From NCBI GenBank assembly GCA_016182605.1, contig JACPGE010000089.1:35340-99339 (forward strand): DNA of 64,000 bases. The letters run 5' to 3'. The DNA comes from Candidatus Hydrogenedentota bacterium. GTDB lineage: Bacteria > Hydrogenedentota > Hydrogenedentia > Hydrogenedentales > JAEUWI01. The notes below the pieces were generated by a model, which saw nothing but the letters and a program-made list of their open reading frames with translations, searched no databases and was not told the DNA's origin. The position numbers and the translations under genes were made by a program. The stretch's first letter is position 1, and each line of letters starts with the position of its first letter. This document shows positions 24,901 through 33,400 of the stretch, piece after piece.

Positions 24901-25348
24901 GCTTCGGATCCACCACCGCAGCGGCGCTGTCGCCTCCGGGCCACGGCGCGCCCAGGGCCACCCATTGCGTCAGCGCATTGATGGCCTCCTCCGGCAATTT
25001 CGCGTCGGGCGGCATGGTAATCTTGCCGCCGTAGCGGATTGCGTCGATGAACTTGCTGCCGTCCGCGTTGCCCGGCACGAGCACCGGGCCCGATTCTCCG
25101 CCCATAAGCATGCCTGCTCGGCTGTCCAGGCGCAGGCCCGCCTTCTGCTTCTCCGGTCCGTGGCAGGAGTAACAATGTTCCGCGAGGACAGGGCGCACCT
25201 GATTCTCAAAGAAGGCGAGGTGTTCCGGGTCGATGGGAGTGGGGGTCTCGGACTGTGCCCAGAGCGGGCCAGTGGCGATAAGTGCCGTCAGGGCAAAGGC
25301 TTGTGCTATGTGATGTAGACTCAGGGCCAAGGTCCGCACTCCGGGCAT
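21902..25348 (-). CDS. PSD1-type DUF1549/DUF1553 protein with cytochrome c (PSCyt1) domain
   Basis: 1,148 residues. A signal peptide (ends LWAQ) is followed by a cytochrome-like haem site CYSCH (59-63) in the PSCyt1 domain with MPPDAKLPEEAI. DUF1549 covers about 175-385 (NEIDRFILAKLE, YYDLIGLPPS, YGERWARYWMDLARYSDTKGY) and holds a second CARCH motif near 359. DUF1553 covers about 690-950 (RVWMHHFGQPIV, FETTVPQQALYLMN). A beta-rich C-terminal domain (about 1,000-1,110) replaces the usual end. It is the first gene of a likely operon with DUF1501. These proteins are periplasmic and presumed to pass electrons; no reaction is proven. Confidence 0.93.
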   Translation of the reverse strand: MPGVRTLALSLHHIAQAFALTALIATGPLWAQSETPTPIDPEHLAFFENQVRPVLAEHCYSCHGPEKQKAGLRLDSRAGMLMGGESGPVLVPGNADGSKFIDAIRYGGKITMPPDAKLPEEAINALTQWVALGAPWPGGDSAAAVVDPKQRWEERVADARATHWAFKPVVNPPVPEVRQADWAHNEIDRFILAKLEASKLPPNGTAAKPELLRRVYYDLIGLPPSAEEIAAFVNDARPEAYAEVVERLLASPRYGERWARYWMDLARYSDTKGYVFQEERDFAFSHTFRDFVIRAFNEDTPFDLFLRYQIAADQMDLGDRKWPLAGMGYLTLGRRFVGNIHDVTDDRIDVVTRGMMGMTVQCARCHDHKYDPISGADYYAMYGIFRSAQEPGEFPLIETPDENDPQYQAFQTELKQKQEDLETLLDELHVALLADARRDLTPYLAAAAKAWDMDAGDLKLVAKDAGVRWQLVERWRDYIKNRGAQFDPIFAPWHTLKAIPADAWAAQAPGALAALLADNAPQKLNSQIATAFRDFQPASFDEAAAKYGEVLNRINTTWTEILLSYNQIHAKDPASTRAAPAQFPDGDMEAVRQLLYGADSPANVSRGDTWDLNDVPTQNRIRDGRNTIARVQNTHPGRPDRAMTVQDSAQLFDPYVFLRGKPDNKGPDVKRRNLEVLGGSDAAPFTQGSGRLELAHAITSRDNPLTARVLVNRVWMHHFGQPIVSSPSDFGLRSNPPSHPELLDWLAWDFMEHGWSLKHLHRRMVHSMTYRQSSADRADGRAADSENVLLWRQNRRRLDFESLRDSILAAAGTLDTAMGGPSVEITTPPFTTRRTVYSRIERQNLPGMFRTFDMASPDAHSPRRFETTVPQQALYLMNSPFVNEQARMLGTQALEAGEHDLHRAVGILYERVLRRAPNPDEQELARSFVAQQSLNAEIDASSQKSRTPAWEYGYGQVDEARGTLPGFTPFAHYNDGTYSTGPNFPNDAGGWASLTRTGGHPGEPNFAVVRRWISPLEGTVTISGEVEHPSPNGEGINAYIVSSRGGIVWQSHVFNTTVSCKTENIAVQCGDTLDMVVSCGASTNSDGFRWHPKISLQSLSGTGNSSARSEWLTRKDFDGPPSPPPPVLDPMAKLAQVILMTNEFVFVD

Positions 25349-25484
25349 ATCTACCCACCATTAGATACGCCCCGCAAGGAAAAAGTTTCTGCACACTTGC
25401 TCCCGGCAGTATAGCAGGATGGGACGCGGGATGGCCACGGCGGAGCGCACGTATGCAATGAAGGAAGTGCTGGAAAGATGCGAG

Positions 25485-25513
25485 TTGACGTTAGGCATAT
25501 CAAGGGGTATCAT
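25485..25513 (+). promoter_or_regulatory. Promoter of the toxin-antitoxin pair
   Basis: TTGACG (25485-25490), a spacer of exactly 17 bases, and TATCAT (25508-25513). The distance to the antitoxin ATG is 35 bases. The -10 box lies inside the left half of the operator-like palindrome. Confidence 0.72.
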
Positions 25514-25538
25514 GAGATTATCTGATAAAAACATGATA
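25508..25538. promoter_or_regulatory. Operator-like inverted repeat for antitoxin autoregulation
   Basis: TATCATG (25508-25514) and CATGATA (25532-25538) are perfect inverted arms 17 bases apart. They overlap the -10 box and run to just before the ribosome binding site (GGAGG, 25540-25544). Phd-type antitoxins bind such palindromes to repress their own operon; binding here is inferred. Confidence 0.62.
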
Positions 25539-25548
25539 CGGAGGTGCC

Positions 25549-25842
25549 ATGCTAAACCTTTCGGAAATATACCCCCTGACAGGATTTCTCCGGGACCACA
25601 AGTCCCACCTGCAGCGGCTGCGAAACAGCGGCCAACCTGAAGTCCTGACGGTGAATGGCCGGGCGAGCGTGGTGGTGCAAGATGCCGCAGCCTACCAGAA
25701 GCTCATGGAGGCCTTCGAGCGCTTGGCGACAGAAGAGGTGCTCCGCAATCGCTTGGAGTCCATCCGAAACGGAGAGCCGGGAATTCCAGCGGACCAGGTC
25801 CTGCAAGATATTCGAGGCGTCTTGAGCATCAAGGAGCCGTGA
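25549..25842 (+). CDS. Phd/YefM-type antitoxin
   Basis: 97 residues from ATG 25549 with GGAGG four bases upstream. The N-terminal domain matches the Phd/YefM DNA-binding fold: SEIYPLTGFLRDHKSHLQRL, then the hallmark VLTVNGRASVVVQDAAAYQKL (about 32-52). The C-terminal part (EVLRNRLESIRNGEPG) is the acidic toxin-binding tail. The RelE/ParE-type toxin begins seven bases after its stop. The antitoxin should neutralise the toxin and repress the operon through the palindrome upstream. Confidence 0.92.
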   Translation: MLNLSEIYPLTGFLRDHKSHLQRLRNSGQPEVLTVNGRASVVVQDAAAYQKLMEAFERLATEEVLRNRLESIRNGEPGIPADQVLQDIRGVLSIKEP

Positions 25843-25849
25843 GGATCGC

Positions 25850-26161
25850 TTGAAGCGCTATCGAGTTATCTTTCGGCGCGAAGCGCGCGACGAAGCCATT
25901 GAGACGGTTGCCTACCTTGCCGAACATAGCGGGCTGGAAGTGGCTGCGCAATGGCTAACTGCATTGGAAAGCGCATTGGAATCACTTTCGCGATGGCCAC
26001 GGCGTTGTCCCATCGCACGAGAAGCGGCCGCGTTCGAAGGGGTCGAATTGCGCCAACGATACATTAAGTCACACAGGATCGTATTTATCATTGACGGAGA
26101 AGAGGTTCACGTGTTGCATGTCCTGCATGGTGCGCGCAAGGAGTTCGGCGCTGGAGATTAG
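25850..26161 (+). CDS. RelE/ParE-superfamily toxin
   Basis: 103 residues from a TTG at 25850, with GAGGATC just upstream. The fold markers are YRVIFRREARDEAIETVAYLAEHSG at the start and YIKSHRIVFIIDGEEVHVLHVLHGARKEFG at the end, the common core in which R-x-x-Y/H-R-I-x-F is followed by a C-terminal H-x-x-R. RelE members cleave ribosome-bound mRNA and ParE members poison gyrase. The sequence resembles the general RelE/ParE group and does not settle which. It is co-transcribed with the antitoxin. Confidence 0.9.
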   Translation: MKRYRVIFRREARDEAIETVAYLAEHSGLEVAAQWLTALESALESLSRWPRRCPIAREAAAFEGVELRQRYIKSHRIVFIIDGEEVHVLHVLHGARKEFGAGD

Positions 26162-26259
26162 CGAGTGCCCAACGAGTCCAATAACGATGATCGAAAGTTG
26201 ACCGTCGCCGGAATTTTTTCTCGTGCTTCATTATGCTACAATGAGAACGGAGTTCAGCC

Positions 26260-27645
26260 ATGCCCGTTCCATTGCAGAGCAGAAACCGAATCGAGCCCGC
26301 CGCCGTGCTCGTCGCCACCTCCGATGTGGCCTACGGCGCCACCCTAAACGACTTCCTGAAGCACGCTGCGCTTTCCGTGGAACGGGTCCACGATGTCCAG
26401 GGTGTATTGCGCTTGGCAGGGCGGCGCACCTTCGACTGCATCGTACTGGATCTGGCGCTGGGCGGCCCCGGCGGCTTGGACCTCGTCTCCTTCATCCGGG
26501 AGAACGCCTCCGGTGCGCCGTTGATCCTGCTCTTCGACATCGCGCAGATTGAGCGGGCCCTGGAGGGGGTGCGAAACGGGGCGTTTTTCTACCTTCCCGA
26601 CACGAGTCCGCCTTCGGATGTGGCGCTGGTGGTGGAAAAGGCCCTGCATTACCACGCAACCTCTATCCGCCTGGAAGCGTACGAAAAGTCGGTCTTCGAG
26701 GAATTGGTGGGGCATTCCCCGGCCATGCAGCGGGTGGTGGCAACCATCCAGAAGGTGGCGCCGACAGACAGCACCGTACTGCTGCTCGGCGAAAGCGGAA
26801 CGGGGAAGGAGGTGCTGGCGAACACGATCCACCGCCTGAGCAACCGTCAGGACCGGCCCTTTATCGCCATCAACTGTGCCGCCCTTCCGGAGAATCTCCT
26901 GGAAAGCGAGATGTTTGGCCATGTGAAGGGGGCCTTCACCGGGGCGGACCGGGACAAGGTGGGGCTCTTTGAAGAGGCGAACGGGGGGACAATCTTCCTG
27001 GATGAAATCGGCGATATGTCGCCAATTACGCAGGCCAAACTGCTGCGGGTGCTGCAAAGCGGCGAGATCCGGCGCGTGGGCGCCTCGCTTTCCCAGCGGG
27101 TAAACGTGCGGGTACTGGCGGCCACCAATGTGGATCTCGTGGAGGCCGTGGCGGATCACCGCTTCCGGGAAGACCTCTATTTCCGGCTCAACGTCATCCA
27201 GATTCGCATTCCGCCCCTGCGCGAGCGCATGGAGGCCCTGCCCGCGCTCACCCGGCACTTTCTCGCGCGGCACAGCCAGCACTTCGGGAAACCCGTGCAC
27301 GGCCTGGATGACCACGCCTACTCCCTGTTAACCCACTATGAGTTCCCGGGGAATGTCCGGGAACTGGAGAGCATTCTGGCCCACGCGGTCATCATGGCCG
27401 AGGGGGATCTGATCCGGGCGGCGGACCTGCCCGAACAGGTGCGGGTGGGCCTGCGGCCACGCCTCAGCCTGCCCTACCACGCCGAGGACGGGATCCTTCC
27501 CCTGAACGCGGTCGAGGCCAACCACATCCGGACGGTCCTGGAGCGGCTGGAATGGAACCAGAGTCACGCGGCGCAACGCCTGGGGATTTCGCGGTCGACC
27601 CTGTGGCGGAAGATGAAGGAATACGGGATAGAGCGCGAGGGATAG
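26260..27645 (+). CDS. NtrC-like sigma-54 activator with degenerate receiver
   Basis: 461 residues. The N-terminal 125 residues have receiver length and keep an Asp at the acceptor position (CIVLDLALGG, D64). The acidic pair near the start is reduced to SD (VATSDVAYG), the switch Thr is lost (LLFDIAQ), and the conserved Lys-Pro is missing (FFYLPDTS). The AAA+ domain is complete: GESGTGKE near 175, GAFTGAD near 227 for sigma-54 contact, Walker B GGTIFLDEIGD near 245, and FPGNVRELE near 365. A Fis-type HTH ends the protein (NQSHAAQRLGISRSTLWRKMKEYG). No kinase is adjacent. It should activate sigma-54 promoters, perhaps without phosphorylation. Confidence 0.94.
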   Translation: MPVPLQSRNRIEPAAVLVATSDVAYGATLNDFLKHAALSVERVHDVQGVLRLAGRRTFDCIVLDLALGGPGGLDLVSFIRENASGAPLILLFDIAQIERALEGVRNGAFFYLPDTSPPSDVALVVEKALHYHATSIRLEAYEKSVFEELVGHSPAMQRVVATIQKVAPTDSTVLLLGESGTGKEVLANTIHRLSNRQDRPFIAINCAALPENLLESEMFGHVKGAFTGADRDKVGLFEEANGGTIFLDEIGDMSPITQAKLLRVLQSGEIRRVGASLSQRVNVRVLAATNVDLVEAVADHRFREDLYFRLNVIQIRIPPLRERMEALPALTRHFLARHSQHFGKPVHGLDDHAYSLLTHYEFPGNVRELESILAHAVIMAEGDLIRAADLPEQVRVGLRPRLSLPYHAEDGILPLNAVEANHIRTVLERLEWNQSHAAQRLGISRSTLWRKMKEYGIEREG

Positions 27646-28017
27646 ACGGAAATCCGCCCCAAGCCGTTACCGCGGCTGCGCTTGCACGGCGCCGAACAGG
27701 ATTGCGCAAGACCCCGGGGAAACGGGCTTTGACTTCCCTGGGCGCGGTCCCTATAATGACGCGGTTCGAATGTGCTTTTACGGCAATAGGTAAAGGCAGG
27801 GCAAGGACTTAGGCAAAGAGCGCAAGCCGCCTCCGGGCGCTTTGGATATTTCCATTGAAGCGTTTGTTAATAGAAAATTCCAACGCACAGCCTGAATCGG
27901 AGATCGCAACGCTGATTCTTTGGGGCTGAGTGCCTCTTTCCGTCATGCCCATGCCTTGTATACCTTGCGCCGTTACTCTCAATGGCTGTTCCCCAACGTG
28001 GGATGGAGGTAGTGGAC
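27646..28017. other. Intergenic region and long leader upstream of rny
   Basis: No open frame with a convincing start is present. The region holds a strong promoter (27729-27757) and about 250 transcribed bases before the rny start, including a hairpin-forming stretch (AGCGC and GCGCT arms around 27818-27841). The gap is longer than needed for a ribosome binding site, so it may carry a small RNA or a regulated leader. Confidence 0.5.
27729..27757 (+). promoter_or_regulatory. Strong sigma-70 promoter upstream of rny
   Basis: TTGACT (27729-27734), a 17-base spacer and a perfect TATAAT (27752-27757). Transcription should begin near 27764, leaving about 250 bases of leader before rny at 28018. 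Confidence 0.75.
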
Positions 28018-29577
28018 ATGATTACAGGGTTGCTGATTGGCCTCGCTATCGGGGCCATCATCGGCGGCATCGGCATGGTGGTTATCGCGCAGGTGCGTGG
28101 TAACAGCCAGCTTAGCCGCTCCAAGCGCGAAGCCGCGCAAACCATTTCCGACGCTGAACGTCAGGCCGCGTCTATCGTTAAAGAAGGACAAACCCAGGTA
28201 CGCGAACGCGAAGTCGAATTGCGTGCAAAGATGGAAGCCGAAGGCCGGGAAATGCGCAAGGAAATCGCCGCGCAGGAACGCCGGATTCAGACCAAAGAAG
28301 AGACTGTGGACAAGCGCGCGGAACAGTTGGACCGCAGTGCCCTGGAGCTGACAGCGCAGGAGCGCGAACTCTTGAAGCGCGAGAAGCAGTTGGAGAAGGA
28401 AGGGGAGAAGCTCGCGGGGATTATCCTGCAGCAGACCCAGAAGCTGGAAGACATTTCCGGATTGACGGCGGATCAGGCGCGCCGCGAACTCTTCATTACC
28501 CTCGAAAACGAAGTGAAGCGCGATTGTGCCCTGCAGTTGAAACGCACCGAAGACGAGTTGAAAGAGCAGGCCGAAAAGAAGGCCCGCTGGATTATCGGCG
28601 AGGCGATTACGCGCTGCGCCTCCGATCACGTGGCCGAAACGACGGTTTCCGTGGTCAACCTGCCCAATGACGAAATGAAGGGCCGGATCATCGGCCGCGA
28701 AGGCCGCAACATCCGCGCGCTGGAAAACGCCACCGGCATCAACGTCATCATCGATGACACCCCGGAGGCCGTCATTCTCTCCGGTTTCGATCCGATCCGC
28801 CGCCAGGTCGCCCGGATTACCCTCGAACGGCTCATCCAGGACGGCCGGATTCATCCCGCCCGTATCGAAGAAATGGTGGAAAAAGTCAACGAGGAAATGG
28901 CCACCACAATCCGCGAGCGCGGCGAAGCGGCCTGCCTCGAAGCCGACGTGCACGGACTGCACCCGGAAATCGTGAAACTCCTCGGCCGCTTGAGCTTCCG
29001 TACCTCCTACGGCCAGAATGTCTTGCAGCACTCCCTGGAAGTCTGCCACCTCTCCGGCCTCATGGCTGCGGAACTCGGGGTGAACGTCGCCATTGCAAAA
29101 CGCGCCGGCCTCATCCACGACATGGGCAAAGCCTTGACCCACGAAGTGGAAGGGTCGCACGCGGTACTCGGACACGACATCGCCAAGCGCCACGGCGAAA
29201 AGGACATTGTGGCCAACGCTGTAGGCGCCCACCACAACGAAATGCCCATGGAATCGGTCGAAGCCATTCTCGTGCAGGCGGCGGACGCCATGTCGGCGTC
29301 GCGTCCCGGCGCACGCAGCGAGTCGATGCAGAATTACATCAAGCGTTTGGAACAGCTTGAACAGATAGCGGACCAGTTTGAGGGGGTGGAGAAGAGCTAC
29401 GCGATTCAGGCGGGCCGCGAAATCCGGATGGCTGTGAATCCCGACCGGATCAGCGACGCGGAAGCGGCGACCCTCGCCCGCGACGTCGCGCGCAAAGTGG
29501 AACAGGAAATGACCTATCCCGGACAGATCCGGGTGACGGTGGTGCGCGAAACGCGCGCCGTGGAAATGGCAAAGTAG
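28018..29577 (+). CDS. rny: Ribonuclease Y
   Basis: 519 residues from ATG 28018, eight bases after GGAGG; this is the usual RNase Y length. The N-terminal membrane helix ([20 protein letters not shown]) anchors the enzyme, a long charged coiled coil follows (about 30-180), then the KH domain ([21 protein letters not shown], about 210-245), and the HD domain with [13 protein letters not shown] near 337 and [10 protein letters not shown] near 363. RNase Y is the membrane-bound endonuclease that starts mRNA decay in many bacteria. It is followed after 40 bases by the YmdB-type phosphoesterase gene, its usual neighbour. Confidence 0.97.
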   Translation: MITGLLIGLAIGAIIGGIGMVVIAQVRGNSQLSRSKREAAQTISDAERQAASIVKEGQTQVREREVELRAKMEAEGREMRKEIAAQERRIQTKEETVDKRAEQLDRSALELTAQERELLKREKQLEKEGEKLAGIILQQTQKLEDISGLTADQARRELFITLENEVKRDCALQLKRTEDELKEQAEKKARWIIGEAITRCASDHVAETTVSVVNLPNDEMKGRIIGREGRNIRALENATGINVIIDDTPEAVILSGFDPIRRQVARITLERLIQDGRIHPARIEEMVEKVNEEMATTIRERGEAACLEADVHGLHPEIVKLLGRLSFRTSYGQNVLQHSLEVCHLSGLMAAELGVNVAIAKRAGLIHDMGKALTHEVEGSHAVLGHDIAKRHGEKDIVANAVGAHHNEMPMESVEAILVQAADAMSASRPGARSESMQNYIKRLEQLEQIADQFEGVEKSYAIQAGREIRMAVNPDRISDAEAATLARDVARKVEQEMTYPGQIRVTVVRETRAVEMAK

Positions 29578-29617
29578 GAAGGCCGGCAAGGCGTTGCATC
29601 GCTGGAGCCTCAACTAA

Positions 29618-30403
29618 ATGCGGATACTGTTTATTGGCGATATCGTAGGCAGGCCGGGCCGCCGTGCCGTTGCCTACTGGCTGCCGCGTATCCGCGAGAA
29701 AGAGGCGCCCGACGTCGTAATCGCCAACGCCGAAAATGCGGCGGGCGGTCTCGGAGCGACGCCGGAAATTCTGACACAGTTGCAGGAGCTGGGTATCGAC
29801 GGCTTCACGATGGGCAACCACACGTGGCGCAAGAAGGCCATCATAGAAGCCTTCAGGTCCTTTCCCACGCTCGTGCGGCCGGCCAATTATACGCCGGGGC
29901 TGCCGGGGCCGGGTTCGGCCATCGTGCGGGTCCGGGACGGGCGGAAGCTGGGCCTGGTCAACGTACTGGGCCGGGTTTTCATGGAGCCGAACGAGTGTCC
30001 TTTCCGCGCGGCGGATGAACACATCGCGTTGTTGGCGAAAGAGACGAATTGTATTTTGATGGACGTGCATGGCGAGGCCACGTCGGAAAAGATCGCCATG
30101 GGCTGGCATTTGGAAGGGCGCTGCTCCGCCGTGGTGGGCACACACACCCATGTGCAGACCGCGGACAATTGGGTCCTGCCAGGGGGCACAGCCTACATCT
30201 CCGATGTGGGCATGTGCGGGCCCCTGTTTTCTGTGATCGGCACCGACCGGGAAACGGTGCTGGAACGCTTTCTGACGGGCATGCCGCGCCAGTTCGTGGT
30301 GGCCAACGGACCGACGATATTCAGTGCGGTATTGATCGACGTGGACGAGGCCACCGGGCACGGCACGCGCATTACACGCATCCTTCACCGGGAAACGGAC
30401 TGA
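29618..30403 (+). CDS. ymdB: TIGR00282/YmdB-family metallophosphoesterase
   Basis: 261 residues. Metal ligands are visible in MRILFIGDIVGRPGR, VIANAENAAGGLG, TMGNHTW, DVHGEATSEK and VVGTHTHVQTAD, all typical of the TIGR00282 family. The Bacillus YmdB protein is a 2',3'-cyclic nucleotide phosphodiesterase involved in biofilm and motility control. The rny-ymdB order is conserved widely, and the product probably acts with RNase Y in RNA turnover or signalling. Start ATG 29618. Confidence 0.94.
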   Translation: MRILFIGDIVGRPGRRAVAYWLPRIREKEAPDVVIANAENAAGGLGATPEILTQLQELGIDGFTMGNHTWRKKAIIEAFRSFPTLVRPANYTPGLPGPGSAIVRVRDGRKLGLVNVLGRVFMEPNECPFRAADEHIALLAKETNCILMDVHGEATSEKIAMGWHLEGRCSAVVGTHTHVQTADNWVLPGGTAYISDVGMCGPLFSVIGTDRETVLERFLTGMPRQFVVANGPTIFSAVLIDVDEATGHGTRITRILHRETD

Positions 30404-30468
30404 CCGCCGCTCCTGGCATGATTCGCCCGGGCAGCGTCCCGGGTTCAACGATACGGAAGCGGAAATCG

Positions 30469-33400
30469 ATGTATTTCAAGCAAGTCGAATTGATGGGCTT
30501 CAAATCCTTTGCGGATCGGACCCAGGTGAATCTGGAGCCGGGCATCACGGCGATTGTCGGCCCCAACGGCTGCGGCAAGAGCAATATCCTGGACGCGCTG
30601 CGCTGGTCGCTGGGTGAACAGAGCGCCAAGGCCCTGCGCGGCAACCACATGCAGGATGTGATCTTCAACGGCAGCGAGCACCGCTCCGCCATGGGCATGG
30701 CCGAAGTTACGCTGGTCTTCGACAACGCCGATTCGCGCCTTCCCATCGATTTCGCCGAGGTGCAGGTGACCCGCCGCGTGTACCGTTCCGGCGAAAGCGA
30801 GTACCTGATCAACAAAGCCCCCTGCCGCCTGCGCGATATCCAGGAAATGTTCATGGATACCGGCATCGGCACGAACGCCTATTCGCTCATTGGCCAGGGC
30901 AAGATCGACATGGTGCTGAGTTCGAAACCGGACGATCGCCGCTATCTCTTCGAAGAGGCGGCCGGGATCATCAAGTACAAATCGCGCAAACGCATCGCGA
31001 TCCGCAAACTGGAACAGGCCGAGCAAAACCTCCTGCGTCTCTCCGACATCATCAACGAAGTGCAACGCCAGATGCGTTCGTTGAAACGCCAGGTAAACGC
31101 GGCCATCCGCCACCGCGAGCTGACCACCCTGCTGCGCGAACTGGAAATCCGCAATGCGTGGCTCCACTACAACGAGCTGTCCGGGCAGATCGAGGATCTG
31201 ACCGAGCGCTTCGCGAATGCCCGCGACGCTTACGAAAAGTATTCCGCGGAAACCTCGACCCTGGAAGCCAAAGGCGAGGGGCTGAACGCGAAACGCATCG
31301 AGATCGAACGCATGCTGATGGCGCGCCGGGATGGCGAGTATCAGGTAGACTCCGAAATGGAGCGCCTGGAAAACCAGATCGCGCTCTTGCGCAAGGAAGT
31401 GGACTTCGCCAAGACCCAGCAGGCCCAGGCCGACAAGGAGCGGGAGGAGTTTCTGGCGAAGGCGGAGAGCACCCGTCAAAACGAAGGGGAGCAATCGGGC
31501 CAGGCCTCCGGCATCACGGGTGAGATCCAGGCGGCTCAGGCGGCGCTGGAGACAGAACACCAGCAGGTTCAAGAGGCCGAGGAAGCCGTGAAGGCCGCGG
31601 ACGCCGAAGTGGACCGCCTCCGGAACACGGCCATCGAAGTCCTGAACAGCAGGAACAAGACGGAGACGGAACTGGAGACGGTGGGCGTCAGCATTGGCAA
31701 TATCGACCAACAGTTGGAGGCGATTTACGCGCGCCAGAAGGATCAGCATGCGCGCAACGAGCAGTTGACCACGCTTATGCAGCAGGCGCAGCAGCGCGAA
31801 ACGGAGAAGCGCACCGTCCAGGACAAGACCGTCGAGGAGCGGAAGCAGGCGCAACAAACCCGTCAGCAGCAGTCTGAACGGCTTGAAGTGCTGAACAAGC
31901 AGTGGCAGGAATTGCGCGAGAAGAAGAGCAGCCAGGAGGCGCGCCTCAAATCGTTGCGTGAGCTGCGCGACAGTTACGAAGGCTTCGCCACCGGCGTGCG
32001 CGCCATCATGAAGGCAAAGCAAAACGACATTCCCGGCGTGCAGGGCATCATCGGTCCCGTGGGCGACTTGATCAGCACGGAAAAGCAGTACGGCCGCGCC
32101 GTGGAAGCCGCACTGGGCGGCAATATCAACAACATCGTGGTGGAAGAGGCGGATGCGGCGAAGTCGGCTATCAATTTCCTCAAGCAGCACCAGGCCGGCC
32201 GGGTGACCTTTCTGCCGCTCGACACCATTCGCGCCAGCAACCGGGACGACAGCGATACCTTGCGCGGCCAGCCCGGCGTGGTGGGCAACGCTATCGACTA
32301 CGTGCAGTGCGAGGGCCGCGTGCTGCCGGCCGTGCAATACCTGCTCTTCAACACCATGATCGTGCAGACCATCGATGACGCTATCCGCATCGCCCGTTCC
32401 GAGCGGCGCTATCCCCGTCTGGTCACGCTGGATGGCGAAGTGGTTTCCTCCTCCGGCGCAGTGACCGGCGGACGCACGAAGAATGAAAGCACGGGTCTGC
32501 TGGGCCGTAGCGCGGAGATTGAGGAGCTGGAGAAGCAGGTGGCCTATGCGGAGAAAAAGATCGCGCAAATGGCCTCCGAGGGCGCATCGTTGACCAATGC
32601 GCTGCAGGAATTGAACCAGCGCATCAAGGCGCTGGACGACACGGAAACCACGCTTCGCGCCGAATTGAACGACGTGGGCGTGGCCCTGGCGAAGTTCAGC
32701 ACAGAGCTGGAAAGCGTCACCCAAAGCTCGTCGCAATTGACCCAGCAGCGCGACGCGTTGCTTGCGCAACGCACGTCGCTCGAGTCCCGCCGCGAGACGG
32801 CGCAGGAGCGCATCAGCACCTTCGCTGATGACGACACCTCCTTGCAGCAGCGCATGACCGAAGCGCAGGAAGCCTCCTTCCGCGCGCGGCAGCGCCATTC
32901 GGAGTGCGGCGATCGCCTGGCGGACATCCGAGTGAACCTGGCGAGCCTCACCCGCAGCCTGGAAGAAGCGGAGCGCAATAAGCTGCGCATTCAGCAAGAG
33001 TATCAGGAGGCGGTGAAGGAGGCGGAACGGCGCCTGAAGCTGATCGACGATCTCAAGTACAAGGAACGCGATGTCGAATCGGGCATCGCGGATGCCCTGG
33101 AGCGGGTGAAGGCCCTCTCCGAAACGAAGGAAGAGGCCCACGCAAAGGTCCTGGAGTCGCAACAGGAGCAGGACAAGCTCAACAAGTCCCTCCAGGAAAC
33201 GCAGGATCGCCTGAAAACCCTGCGTACCCAGACCCAGGAGAAGCAAAAGGAAGTGCATGGCCTGGAGCTGGATCTGACCCACAAGGAAGAGCGCATCTCC
33301 TTCTTCCAGGAGCGCATCCTGACCGAATACAGTCTCGCGTTGGCCTCGCTCACGGAGAAGGACGTGGGCACCGACGAGTACGACGAGAAAGAGCGCGAGA

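Noticed and set aside
22193..25318. A 1,041-codon open frame on the plus strand
   Set aside because: It is the antisense shadow of the DUF1549/DUF1553 gene; the translation has no domain and is rich in Arg, His and Ala as expected for a high-GC mirror frame.
27764..28017. 6S RNA gene in the rny leader
   Set aside because: The expected long closing stem between the 5' and 3' ends was not found by eye, and no zapA gene is next to it; left as an unassigned leader.
27979..29613. Long minus-strand open frame
   Set aside because: Antisense of rny; no recognisable protein.
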